Assembly: GCF_002288105.1 (NCBI RefSeq)
Contig: NZ_CP016774.1
Coordinates: 1,240,001 to 1,304,000, forward strand
Reading direction: 5' to 3'
Length of the DNA stretch: 64,000 bases
Source: Candidatus Planktophila versatilis
Lineage (GTDB): Bacteria; Actinomycetota; Actinomycetes; Nanopelagicales; Nanopelagicaceae
Part shown: piece after piece, positions 35,872 through 43,892 of the stretch
Numbering within the stretch: position 1 is the first letter of the stretch
How the letters are laid out: every line of letters starts with the position of its first letter
Position numbers and translations under genes: made by a program
Notes under the pieces: model-generated
The model's database searches: none
Seen by the model: only the letters and a program-made list of their open reading frames with translations
Told to the model about the DNA's origin: nothing

Positions 35872-35897
35872 GTTGCACCTCCTGGGATAGTAAAACT

Positions 35898-35939
35898 GGA
35901 AACGATTCCTAATTCTAAGCAGGAATCTGCCTTTGTCAA
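35898..35939 (-). promoter_or_regulatory. Promoter and operator of dehydratase paralogue 2
   Basis: On the minus strand the -35 TTGACA (35939-35934), 16-bp spacer and -10 TAGAAT (35917-35912) are followed 2 nt later by GGAATCGTTTCC (35909-35898), a perfect palindrome GGAAnCGnTTCC over the transcription start. The layout is the same as at 24788. Confidence 0.72.
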
Positions 35940-35960
35940 TATTTACCCCGGAAATCTTTT

Positions 35961-35977
35961 CTGGGAATAATTTCCAG
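35961..35977. promoter_or_regulatory. Second palindrome between dehydratase 2 and its LacI gene
   Basis: CTGGGAATAATTTCCAG is an inverted repeat (CTGGnAA...TTnCCAG) located 44 bp before the regulator start. It keeps the GGnAA/TTnCC arms of the other sites but with odd spacing and no central CG. It may be an autoregulatory site. Confidence 0.4.
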
Positions 35978-36020
35978 GATTCATTCTCATTCCCTCGTGC
36001 CAGGACTACCCTGGCTGACC

Positions 36021-37037
36021 ATGGGAAAGAATCGAATCACGATTCATGATGTTGCCGCCAAAGCTGGCGTCGCAATTTCTAGTGTTTCTAGAGTTCTCTC
36101 CGGCCATCGCGATGTCTCAGAGAAAATGCGCGAAAAAGTCGAGGCAGCAGTTGCCCAGCTTGGATACGAACCAGATCACTTGGCGCAATCACTGCGCAAA
36201 GGAGCTACCAACACGATTGGGTTCATGATTCGAGATATCACCAATCCCCTCTTTTCAATTGTTGCGCAAAGCGCTGAGCATGAATTACGTAAAGCTGGCT
36301 ATTCAATCATCTTGATTAATTCACATGGAGATTTAGATGCCGAGAAAGAGAATTTTGCACTCTTTAAGCGTCGCCGAATCGATGGTGTTATCGCTTCCCT
36401 TGTTTCCGAAGACTCTCCATATGTTCGCAACACGATTAATGAATTAGGTGCCCCAGTAGTGCTTTTAGATCGGGAAGTGACCGGACTCAACGCGAGCGCT
36501 GTAATCTGCGATCATGCGCAAGGCGTAAGAGAAGCCACAGCAGACCTCATTAAGAATGGCTACAAGCGAATTGCTTTTGTGTCAGGGCGAAAAGATGTCT
36601 TTATCTCGCGCAACAGAATTAAAGGTTATGAGCAAGCCTTATCGAATGCAAAAATAAAAATTGATGAGGATTTAATTCGACTTGGTAAATTTGGGGAACA
36701 ATTTGCATACGAGCAAACCAAAGATTTGTTCTCAGGTAAAAAATTACCAAATGCGCTGATTACAGGTGGCATTGGTGCTTCAACCGGAGCACTTCACGCA
36801 CTAAAAGAGTTAAAAATTAAGCCCGGGGCCGATATTGCCTTCGTCGCACTAGATGAATGGCCCATGTTTGATCTTCTCTCTTCCGATTTATCCTCGGTCT
36901 ATCGAGATCCGGAAGAGATGGGGCGGCAATCGGCGCGCTTGATGTTAGATCTCATTGCAGAAAAGGCCCCGTCGCAAGCAGTTGTTCCTACAATCTACCG
37001 ACCACGATCTAGTAGTAAGGCTCTCTCTCATGCATGA
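36021..37037 (+). CDS. LacI-family regulator, paralogue 2
   Basis: Helix-turn-helix ITIHDVAAKAGVAISSVSRVLSGHRDVSEK, hinge YEPDHLAQSLRKG and sensor domain (TIGFMIRDITNPLFSIVAQ; VALDEWPMFDLLSS). It is collinear with the regulator at 28409; near-identical recognition helices predict overlapping binding sites. I chose ATG 36021 (338 aa), not GTG 35997. TACCCT (36007-36012) stands 8 nt before the ATG without a Shine-Dalgarno, so the mRNA is likely leaderless. It overlaps the MmgE/PrpD gene by 8 nt. Confidence 0.86.
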   Translation: MGKNRITIHDVAAKAGVAISSVSRVLSGHRDVSEKMREKVEAAVAQLGYEPDHLAQSLRKGATNTIGFMIRDITNPLFSIVAQSAEHELRKAGYSIILINSHGDLDAEKENFALFKRRRIDGVIASLVSEDSPYVRNTINELGAPVVLLDREVTGLNASAVICDHAQGVREATADLIKNGYKRIAFVSGRKDVFISRNRIKGYEQALSNAKIKIDEDLIRLGKFGEQFAYEQTKDLFSGKKLPNALITGGIGASTGALHALKELKIKPGADIAFVALDEWPMFDLLSSDLSSVYRDPEEMGRQSARLMLDLIAEKAPSQAVVPTIYRPRSSSKALSHA

Positions 37038-38178
37038 TCCCAAACTTGGAAAGTTGATGATCGAAGCACTGACGCAAAACAATCTTGAAATCAAAGAAAA
37101 CCGCCTTGAAATACTCTTCCAAGACTTTGTGGCCTCTGCTGTTTTAGGTGAAAAGCACTATGGGGTGAGCGCACCTGCGCTCTCCTCGGGCATCACCGAA
37201 AGAGCCGTGACTTTAGGTCTCTATACCAGTGCACTCGATATGGATGATGTGAATTGGAAAGTACTCACTCATCCAGGTTCAATCATCTGGCCTATCGCAA
37301 CATCGATTGGAATCGAGCGCGGTCTATCGCTCAAGCAAGTCTATGAAGCTGCTGCCTACGGGTATCGAACTGGTGCAACGATTGCTAATTTCTTTGGACC
37401 ACTGCATAGATCTAAATGGCATGTCACAGCAACCAGTGGAGCATTCGCTGCAACAACAACTGCTGCAATCGCACTTGGGCTATCAAGAGAGCAACACGTA
37501 AAAGCACTACATATTTGCGCTATGAACATTGGTGGCTCTTCACAAGCCGTTCTCGAACGCAAGGGCGCCGCCCAAACAAATCGTGCTTCAGCTATTTCAC
37601 TTGGAATTACAAGCGCTCATGCCGCCCTTGTTGGCGCTCCACACGCAGAAGAAATATGGAGCGGGCCCCGCGGGCTCTTTGAATTGTTCCTTGTTGAAGG
37701 ATCAACATCAGAGATTCTCAATGGTATTGATGGTGTGGCAATTCGTTTAATGGACGCAAATGGATTTGTTCATGCCGCCCTCGCTGCTGCATTGAAATTA
37801 CGTGAAGTGCATAAAGAAAAAATAGAATTCATCACAGTCGTGCTCTCAACTTCAGTTGCCTCAATACTTGATGCCTCTCAAGGCGGGCCGTGGTGGAACC
37901 CAGCCTATGCAGTTGCAGCGCTCTGGGAATCAGGAGATCCAACTAACTTGCAAAGCGCCTCTGAATTTCTTGCTGTGACACACGTTGAATTTGAAGAGAT
38001 GCCGATAGGTGCCGGAAAGGTGCGAATTAAAACAGCGGGTGGCGAGCATGAGGAGTACGTAAAACTAGCACCCGAAGAGAAAACTTGGCGCGATGTTAAA
38101 TGGGGCAATGCAGGAATCAGCAGTGCAGAAGATTCTTACAGACGGTGCTCAAGCTTTCCACTTGCCGCACTTCGATAA
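37030..38178 (+). CDS. MmgE/PrpD-family protein
   Basis: This 382-aa protein is of the MmgE/PrpD family, which includes 2-methylcitrate dehydratase and cis-aconitate decarboxylase. Visible are the helical N-terminal domain, LGLYTSALDMDDVNW (family D/H-rich active-site helix), HPGSIIWPIATSIG, GPLHRSKWHVTATSGAFAATTTAA (the H..GT..A motif in variant form) and RLMDANGFVHAAL. At 382 aa it is shorter than PrpD (about 480). The start ATG 37030 overlaps the LacI stop. Its 3' end overlaps the opposite-strand oxidoreductase by 43 bp. Function in this cluster is unknown. Confidence 0.75.
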   Translation: MHDPKLGKLMIEALTQNNLEIKENRLEILFQDFVASAVLGEKHYGVSAPALSSGITERAVTLGLYTSALDMDDVNWKVLTHPGSIIWPIATSIGIERGLSLKQVYEAAAYGYRTGATIANFFGPLHRSKWHVTATSGAFAATTTAAIALGLSREQHVKALHICAMNIGGSSQAVLERKGAAQTNRASAISLGITSAHAALVGAPHAEEIWSGPRGLFELFLVEGSTSEILNGIDGVAIRLMDANGFVHAALAAALKLREVHKEKIEFITVVLSTSVASILDASQGGPWWNPAYAVAALWESGDPTNLQSASEFLAVTHVEFEEMPIGAGKVRIKTAGGEHEEYVKLAPEEKTWRDVKWGNAGISSAEDSYRRCSSFPLAALR

Positions 38179-39188
38179 GCAATATCCAAAGCTTCTACCG
38201 AGCGAGCGCCGAGTTCTCCTGGTGAGTAGTTCCTAAACTTCTCACCCTTACCCGCTGCAACGAGTGCATCAATGGGTCCCTGACAGTTGTAATAACCGGC
38301 ATCATCATCAAGATCTAATCTGATGTTTTCGCCTTTGTAATACAACCAGACTGCTGCCCGCTCAAGGTCCAAAAGGATTTGGCCATCAGAGCCAATAGCT
38401 CTTAATTCAAGTGCGTGGTAAGTCTTATGGGCTTTCGCGTGAGCAGAGCCGCCAGAGACGGAACCGATTGCTCCACCTTCAAATCGATAACTAATTGCAT
38501 CGTGCATTTCAACAGGAGCATTCATTGGATAAGACATCAAGGCGAAACCAGACTCAGCTCTAGCACCAGTTGCCCACAAACCCATACCTAGTGCGTGAGA
38601 AAGCTGTGCCTGACCATATCCGCCGCCAGAAAGTGTTGGATCGGTCCAAGTTTTCTCATCAGGCAAGGATTCTGGTGTCGCATCCGGATAAGCACCTGTG
38701 TTGGAGAGAAGTTCTCTTGTCATAGAAGACATATGAATAGTCAGATGTTCTAAATCACCAATTCCATACTTTTCCATTAAAGCTTTCGCCTCTTGCATCA
38801 TTGGCATGTAATTCCAACCAAAAGCAATGATGAGCTCTTTACCTACGCGCTTTGCAGTTGCATCAAGATCCCATGCATCTGTCGGGTTGATGGTTACTGG
38901 CTTTTCGCACATGACATGTGCACCAGCCTCCAGCGCAGCCTTTGCATGCTCATGATGTAATCCTGTTGGGCTACCAATCACGCAAATATCCACACCAGCA
39001 TTTAGTACATCTCGATAATCCTCAGAGGCGACTTTAAATCCATAACGATCTGCAATCTTTTTTAGGATTTCTGGACCTTTACGTGAGATTCCCACAAATT
39101 CGAGGTCGTCATGATTTGCAAGATGCGGGAGGTGTGAAGCGATTGCCCAGCTTCCAGCACCGATGACGCCGACACGTACTTTTGCCAT
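38136..39188 (-). CDS. Gfo/Idh/MocA-family oxidoreductase
   Basis: This is a 350-aa NAD(P)-dependent sugar dehydrogenase-type enzyme. VGVIGAGSWAIASHLPHLAN is the cofactor motif, VMCEKPVTINP carries the EKP lysine, and a C-terminal beta-sheet domain follows with FEGGAIGSVSGG. Members oxidise or epimerise sugars, inositols or UDP-sugars. It converges on MmgE/PrpD with the longest overlap in this region (43 bp). It likely belongs to the sugar catabolic region by position only. Confidence 0.83.
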   Translation of the reverse strand: MAKVRVGVIGAGSWAIASHLPHLANHDDLEFVGISRKGPEILKKIADRYGFKVASEDYRDVLNAGVDICVIGSPTGLHHEHAKAALEAGAHVMCEKPVTINPTDAWDLDATAKRVGKELIIAFGWNYMPMMQEAKALMEKYGIGDLEHLTIHMSSMTRELLSNTGAYPDATPESLPDEKTWTDPTLSGGGYGQAQLSHALGMGLWATGARAESGFALMSYPMNAPVEMHDAISYRFEGGAIGSVSGGSAHAKAHKTYHALELRAIGSDGQILLDLERAAVWLYYKGENIRLDLDDDAGYYNCQGPIDALVAAGKGEKFRNYSPGELGARSVEALDIAYRSAASGKLEHRL

Positions 39189-39288
39189 TTTTATTATTCT
39201 TTCCCTTTGGGTGTGCCCAAGTATCTAATATTCCTATCAAAGGTCAAGAGTGCATTTCATATTTTTGCGTGGGAGAGGAAAGATTGAG

Positions 39289-39377
39289 CGGAGACGAGGA
39301 GATTTGAACTCCTGAAGGCTTTTACACCTTACCTCGTTAGCAGTGAGGCGCACTCGACCGGGCTATGCGACGTCTCC
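39289..39377 (-). tRNA. tRNA-Ser(GCT)
   Basis: This is an 89-nt class II tRNA with acceptor GGAGACG/CGTCTCC, anticodon loop CTGCTAA (anticodon GCT), long variable arm and T-loop TTCAAAT. Discriminator is G; CCA is not encoded. Confidence 0.94.
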
Positions 39378-39437
39378 GAGTTGCAGGGCAAGTTTAGCGC
39401 CTTCGCCCAGGCATACCTAACCCTTGTATAAATGGCG

Positions 39438-39471
39438 AGAGAGCGGCCCGCTGTGTAGCGAACCGCTCTCT
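39438..39471 (-). terminator. Hairpin after the PhoX-like gene
   Basis: AGAGAGCGG/CCGCTCTCT is a 9-bp GC-rich stem with a 16-nt loop, 33 bp beyond the stop of the minus-strand PhoX-like gene. The U-tract on that strand is poor (CGCCATTTAT), so efficiency is uncertain. Confidence 0.55.
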
Positions 39472-39503
39472 GCCTTATTCAGTTGTAATTCTTCATTTAC
39501 TTA

Positions 39504-41126
39504 TTAAGCAAATGTGACCTTTGTCCAGTCAACTGCAAGGTGGTAGTACTGACCGCCTTCAATTGCCTTGCTATCAAGTGCCATCACTTCAGTTGTTCCA
39601 AGGCCAGCAACCAAATCTGGGCGTGCCACTGAAAGCTTTGAGTGAACCTGTGCGTTCAAGAAGAAGTGTGACTTTGTGTCGCCACTTGCCTTCAAGAACT
39701 TGTTGACGTTGATGATTCCTGATGATTCTTCATCTTGGGTGATGAACTTTGCCGCACCTGTGATGAAGTACTGCTCGTCAAACTTTGCAATCTCGGCGAG
39801 CTTGCCATCAGAGATACGGTATGCAACTAGGCGAGCAATGTGAGCATTGTTGCCTGGATCTTCCTGAATCAGGATGTAGTCACCATCAATGGTTAGGTTA
39901 TCTGGCTTAGTAAGGTACGGAACTTCGGTACCGTTAAGTAGCATCTCAATTGTTGCACCCTTGAATGGATCCTTTGCATCAGCAAAAGTCATTTTCCAAA
40001 GTGCGCCACCATCACGTGAGTATGTAGCACCTGGACGTGGTGTTGTTGCTAGCGGATCCTTATTTGATTCTGTTGTAACGAAGTAGAAGACGTTTGGATT
40101 CTTTGAATCAAACTCGCCATCTTCGATACGTGAGAATGTCGTTCCGTTAGCTTGTGACATTGTTGCAAGCTTTCCGAACTTAGGGTTTGTGTTAACTTCA
40201 TTGAAGCCAACCTTAATCTTTGTGCCCTTTGCAACTGCACGTACGGCGTTATCTGTGCGGTAGTTCTCTAGCGCAATTGTGTAGAGCTTGCCGTTTGTGA
40301 GGCCAGCCTTCTCAGCAAAGTTAGCTCCTGTTGTCTGCTTTGTACCGACATACATGTAAAGCTGGCTATCTGTTGCGTTGCCATCTTCATTTCCCATAAC
40401 AATCGTTGTCTTACCTGTACCTGGCTTTGTAAGAAGGTTCTCCCATGGAGCAAGACCCATCTTTGGAAGCTGGATTCCGTTACCGTCGACGTCGAATGCG
40501 AAAGCACGTGACTGGTCATCAGAGCCTTCTTCACCTGTGAGGTAGACAGCATCCTTGTAACCGTAGGTAACTGTCTTTTTTGTCTTTGCATCTTTCTCGC
40601 TATACGCAAATCCACCTGCAGCGACCAAGTCACCTGAACATAGGCGGTTAATTCCGTTGGTGCCGATGATTGATCCATAAGCATCAGTGGCTGAAGTGCC
40701 TACTGGAAGTGACTGCTCCCATGTTGAACCCCACTTCTCAGTGGCGTAGTTGTAGTAGGACATGCTCTTCATCCAGCTTTCCATCTTTGTGATCTTCTTT
40801 GTTGCCGGATCGAATGTCATCTTTGAAATTGATGATCCCCATGTTCCGGTGTCTTTCTTATTTGCGATATCTGCACCAGTTGAGATTTCATGGTTTGAAA
40901 GCAGGGTCAGTGTTCCATCTGCGTTTTTCATCGCGCCCATTCCATCTGGAACTCCACGAAGTACTTCGTTTGAAATTTTGTCGCCTGTTGTTGCGATAAC
41001 AGCAAGTGAAGCGGCATCTGTTGCGGGAATTAAGTAGACCGGCGCTTCTGCTGCAGATGCACTCTGAAGAACGAGTGATGATGCAATCACACCCGTAGAT
41101 ACAGCTGCGAAGAGTTTCTTCTTCAT
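39504..41126 (-). CDS. Secreted PhoX-like phosphatase (DUF839)
   Basis: This is a 540-aa exported protein with a Sec-type signal peptide (KKKLFAAVSTGVIASSLVLQSASAAEA). TLLSNHEISTGADI, SRIEDGEFDSKNPNVFYFVTT and KPDNLTIDGDYILIQEDPGNNAHIAR are PhoX-type beta-propeller motifs with acidic metal-binding residues. PhoX enzymes are calcium/iron alkaline phosphatases that release phosphate from organic esters outside the cell. Classical PhoX has a Tat signal, whereas this one looks Sec-type. AAGGAG precedes the ATG. Two overlapping palindromes lie just upstream. Alternatively it could be a lactonase-like propeller of the same superfamily. Confidence 0.75.
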   Translation of the reverse strand: MKKKLFAAVSTGVIASSLVLQSASAAEAPVYLIPATDAASLAVIATTGDKISNEVLRGVPDGMGAMKNADGTLTLLSNHEISTGADIANKKDTGTWGSSISKMTFDPATKKITKMESWMKSMSYYNYATEKWGSTWEQSLPVGTSATDAYGSIIGTNGINRLCSGDLVAAGGFAYSEKDAKTKKTVTYGYKDAVYLTGEEGSDDQSRAFAFDVDGNGIQLPKMGLAPWENLLTKPGTGKTTIVMGNEDGNATDSQLYMYVGTKQTTGANFAEKAGLTNGKLYTIALENYRTDNAVRAVAKGTKIKVGFNEVNTNPKFGKLATMSQANGTTFSRIEDGEFDSKNPNVFYFVTTESNKDPLATTPRPGATYSRDGGALWKMTFADAKDPFKGATIEMLLNGTEVPYLTKPDNLTIDGDYILIQEDPGNNAHIARLVAYRISDGKLAEIAKFDEQYFITGAAKFITQDEESSGIINVNKFLKASGDTKSHFFLNAQVHSKLSVARPDLVAGLGTTEVMALDSKAIEGGQYYHLAVDWTKVTFA

Positions 41127-41138
41127 TTATTACTCCTT

Positions 41139-41160
41139 AGGTAATACCTCACGGTGAGGT
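41139..41160. promoter_or_regulatory. Overlapping palindromes upstream of the PhoX-like gene
   Basis: AGGTAATACCT (41139-41149) and ACCTCACGGTGAGGT (41146-41160) are both perfect odd-length palindromes that share ACCT. They lie 13-34 bp before the start codon. A further GGTGAG copy occurs at 41173. They could bind a phosphate or redox regulator or fold in the 5' leader. Confidence 0.45.
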
Positions 41161-41318
41161 TTGCGCGAAGTCTTTAGGTGAGAGTTATATTTCCAGTAAC
41201 AACCAAGCAAATTGTTATCACTTTTTATATGAATGCATGGTGTTGCTTTTTGTCTCTATTAATACTGCGTTATCCTGGTGTTTACTTTCATCACCTAATT
41301 CCAGGGAATAATCGTTAC

Positions 41319-41930
41319 ATGTCACACTTCTCACGCAGACAGATTCTTCAGATTCTCACCGGAGTTGCACTTCTTGCCAACCCATTTATTGCTGAGGCTG
41401 CTCAAGTTCCGACTCTGAAGTGCACACGGGTGGGGCAAACAATTATTTGGCGGGATAAGAAATACACATGTGTGAAATCTGGTAACAAGCTAGTGTGGAA
41501 TAAAGGTGTCCCGGTCACACCAGCCAAGCCAACTCCTTCGGCTACAACTCAACCTTCCACGCAGCCAACTCCCACCACTTCAACTGCACCGCGCCCTGCC
41601 TACACGCCTCCACCAGATGAGTTTGCGGTGGCAAAGAGTGCGAATCTAAAACTTAACCAGCCAATCTCGGTGAGTAACCCCTCACTTAATTACCCAGCGC
41701 GGGGTTACATCCTCATTCGCCGCGAAGATGGCGTGATTGCATTTAGCAATCGGTGCACCCACTTGGGGCGTGATGTCGAGATCTCTGGTTCTCAATTAGT
41801 CTGCTTTGCACATGGTTCATATTTTGAAGCGACGACCGGTAAGCCAACTGGGGGTCCGGCGACAAGAAACCTCATCCTGCTACCCACGATAGAAAGGGAT
41901 GGCACCATCTTCGTCGTTGATGCGCCTTGA
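41319..41930 (+). CDS. Tat-exported Rieske [2Fe-2S] protein
   Basis: This is a 203-aa protein with an N-terminal twin-arginine signal (SRRQILQ at 5-11, then a hydrophobic run to AEAAQ). Residues 30-63 hold a small KCTRVG...KKYTCVKSGNKLVWNKG domain with two Cys. Residues 64-100 are a Pro/Thr-rich linker, and 101-203 a Rieske domain with CTHLG (C146, H148) and CFAHG (C162, H165). I chose ATG 41319; the frame from 41178 lacks any coding character. Tat export of a prefolded Fe-S protein is expected. It faces the PhoX-like gene. An electron-transfer role at the cell surface is inferred. Confidence 0.82.
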   Translation: MSHFSRRQILQILTGVALLANPFIAEAAQVPTLKCTRVGQTIIWRDKKYTCVKSGNKLVWNKGVPVTPAKPTPSATTQPSTQPTPTTSTAPRPAYTPPPDEFAVAKSANLKLNQPISVSNPSLNYPARGYILIRREDGVIAFSNRCTHLGRDVEISGSQLVCFAHGSYFEATTGKPTGGPATRNLILLPTIERDGTIFVVDAP

Positions 41931-41962
41931 TACATCCATCTTGAACTTACTGCGGTAAGTCC

Positions 41963-41968
41963 TAGGAT
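41963..41968 (+). promoter_or_regulatory. -10 box for leaderless pepP
   Basis: TAGGAT followed by 6 nt and the ATG at 41975; no Shine-Dalgarno. Confidence 0.5.
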
Positions 41969-41974
41969 TGCACA

Positions 41975-43384
41975 ATGAGTAGCGAGAGTACCCAAGCACC
42001 GCAAGAGCAAACCGCACGGGTCCATGATCAAGGACCTTCACTGATCTTCTCTGAATTTATGAAAAGTGGCTGGGACGAAAGTGAACTCACTGAATTAGAG
42101 CCGCTGGAAGTTGTTACCTACGCATACTCCCGCAGGCAAGTTCTCTCTGCGGCATACCAAGGAATGCGACTAGTAATTCCTGCAGGTGAACTGAAGGTGC
42201 GCGCAGGTGATACCGATTACAACTACCGCCCTGATAGTGCTTTCGCTTATTACAGTGGCGTGCAAGGACCTGATGCAACAGCTGATGCGGTACTCATACT
42301 TGAACCGAGTGGAGATTCACACATTACCTATCTCTATATGAACCCACGTTCAACTAGAGATACTGAAGCTTTCTATCGCGATGCAAGATATGGCGAACTC
42401 TGGGTAGGTCGCAGATTCACATTGTCAGAGGCTAAGGCGCGCTACCAAATTGAAACCAGGAATTTGAGTGAGCTCAAAGAGTTACTAGCTGATGGCAAGA
42501 AATCACTCTCGCCTGCTGATAAGGATTTTGCAACGTTCATCTCAGAACAGCGCTTATGCAAAGATGAATATGAGGTGAGTGAACTGCAGCGCGCAGTTCA
42601 CGCAACAACACTTGGGTTTAATGATGTCATTAGCTCCATTCCGGCCGCTGTTCAAACCTCGCGCGGTGAACGAGTACTAGATGCCGCTTTCTATGGCCGT
42701 GCCCGCATATTAGGTAACGACCTTGGTTACAACACCATCGTGGGCGCAGGTTCACACGCGTGCGTACTGCACTGGACCCGTAACGATGGCGATCTGCATC
42801 CAGGTGAACTTGTCTTAATCGATGCTGGTGTTGAAATGGAATCTTTCTACACCGCCGACATCACTCGCACTTTTCCAATAAATGGCAGGTTTTCTCCGGC
42901 ACAACGTGCGCTCTACCTGCTTGTTTATGAAGCTCAGCTCGCTGGTTTTGCCGCCGTTAAACCTGGAGCGCTATTTTCTGATGTAAATAAGGCATGCCAA
43001 GAAGTATTGGCACGTGGTTTAGCCGATATGGGAGTTCTCACCATCTCGGTCGAAGAATCAATGAAGCCTGAGGTGGGTCTACATCGTCGCTGGACTTTGC
43101 ATGGATCAAGTCATCACTTAGGTATTGATGTGCATGATTGCGCCCAAGCCCGCAAAGAGATGTACTCCGATGCACCATTGCGTGAGGGCATGGTATTAAC
43201 TGTGGAACCCGGTCTATACATCCAACCTGATGATGAACTCTTCGCACCTGAATATCGCGGCATTGGTATTCGTATTGAAGATGATGTTCTTGTAACAAGT
43301 GATGGATATAGAAATCTTTCTGAAAACATCCCGCGCCATCCTAATGATATTGAAATGTGGATGAAGCGAGTCTTAGAGCGATAA
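41975..43384 (+). CDS. pepP: Xaa-Pro aminopeptidase (M24B)
   Basis: This 469-aa metallopeptidase removes N-terminal residues before proline. It has an aminopeptidase-P N-terminal domain (RRQVLSAAYQGMRLVIPAGE) and a pita-bread catalytic domain with the metal ligands in LVLIDAGVEMESFYTADITRTFP (two Asp), HGSSHHLGIDVHD (His), LTVEPGLYI (Glu) and IGIRIEDDVLV (Glu). Length and motif order are normal. It probably starts leaderless from the TAGGAT box upstream and is closed by the terminator at 43393. Confidence 0.92.
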   Translation: MSSESTQAPQEQTARVHDQGPSLIFSEFMKSGWDESELTELEPLEVVTYAYSRRQVLSAAYQGMRLVIPAGELKVRAGDTDYNYRPDSAFAYYSGVQGPDATADAVLILEPSGDSHITYLYMNPRSTRDTEAFYRDARYGELWVGRRFTLSEAKARYQIETRNLSELKELLADGKKSLSPADKDFATFISEQRLCKDEYEVSELQRAVHATTLGFNDVISSIPAAVQTSRGERVLDAAFYGRARILGNDLGYNTIVGAGSHACVLHWTRNDGDLHPGELVLIDAGVEMESFYTADITRTFPINGRFSPAQRALYLLVYEAQLAGFAAVKPGALFSDVNKACQEVLARGLADMGVLTISVEESMKPEVGLHRRWTLHGSSHHLGIDVHDCAQARKEMYSDAPLREGMVLTVEPGLYIQPDDELFAPEYRGIGIRIEDDVLVTSDGYRNLSENIPRHPNDIEMWMKRVLER

Positions 43385-43392
43385 ATAGAAAG

Positions 43393-43435
43393 CAAAAAGT
43401 GGACGACTCCCTCGAAAAACATCGCCCACTTTTTG
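43393..43435 (+). terminator. Terminator of pepP, possibly bidirectional
   Basis: CAAAAAGTGG/CCACTTTTTG forms a 10-bp stem with an inner CGA/TCG pair. The stem itself supplies A- and T-runs on both strands. It lies 9 bp after the pepP stop and faces the crcB genes from the other side. Confidence 0.75.
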
Positions 43436-43553
43436 TGTCCCGTTACCGGCAATACACGCCATAACGGCAGAAAAATAGAGGGTCTTGGGGTCTAGAAAGT
43501 TAATGAAAAGTGAACTTCTGCCAGCCTACCCCTGAATTAATGAGTGATTTTGC

Positions 43554-43892
43554 TTAACTAACCAGGTTATAGCCCAGATAAGCGGCCAGTAAGCCAAAAG
43601 TAATTGAAGCTAATAGGTTAATTGCAACAACTTTATAGTGCTTGAGTTCATAGCCAAGATAGAGATCAACGATAAATGTGGACCACGTTGTGAAGGAGCC
43701 GGCGAAGCCAACGGCCAGAAAATCGTGCCAGTGCTCCGTTGTGGCAAAAGTTAGTCCAATGAGAAATGAGCCGAGGATATTTACAATGAAAGTTCCGGCA
43801 GGTTTATCTGTAAATTTCTTGAAATATTGATCAACTAAGAATCGGGCAGGGGATCCGATAGCTGCTCCGACAATGACCATGAACACATTCAT
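43554..43892 (-). CDS. crcB: Fluoride channel protein CrcB (second of a pair)
   Basis: This is a 112-aa four-helix membrane protein of the Fluc/CrcB family that exports fluoride as a dual-topology dimer. GAAIGSPARFLVDQYF, the TFIVNILGSFLIG motif (conserved Asn) and GFAGSFTTWSTF are diagnostic. Its ATG overlaps the stop of the other crcB gene by 4 nt. Paired crcB genes usually encode a heterodimer with opposite topologies. Confidence 0.9.
   Translation of the reverse strand: MNVFMVIVGAAIGSPARFLVDQYFKKFTDKPAGTFIVNILGSFLIGLTFATTEHWHDFLAVGFAGSFTTWSTFIVDLYLGYELKHYKVVAINLLASITFGLLAAYLGYNLVS

Noticed and set aside
40268-40684. 138-aa minus-strand ORF inside the PhoX-like gene
   Set aside because: Out-of-frame shadow on the same strand, rich in Gln/Ser/Arg and without a family motif.
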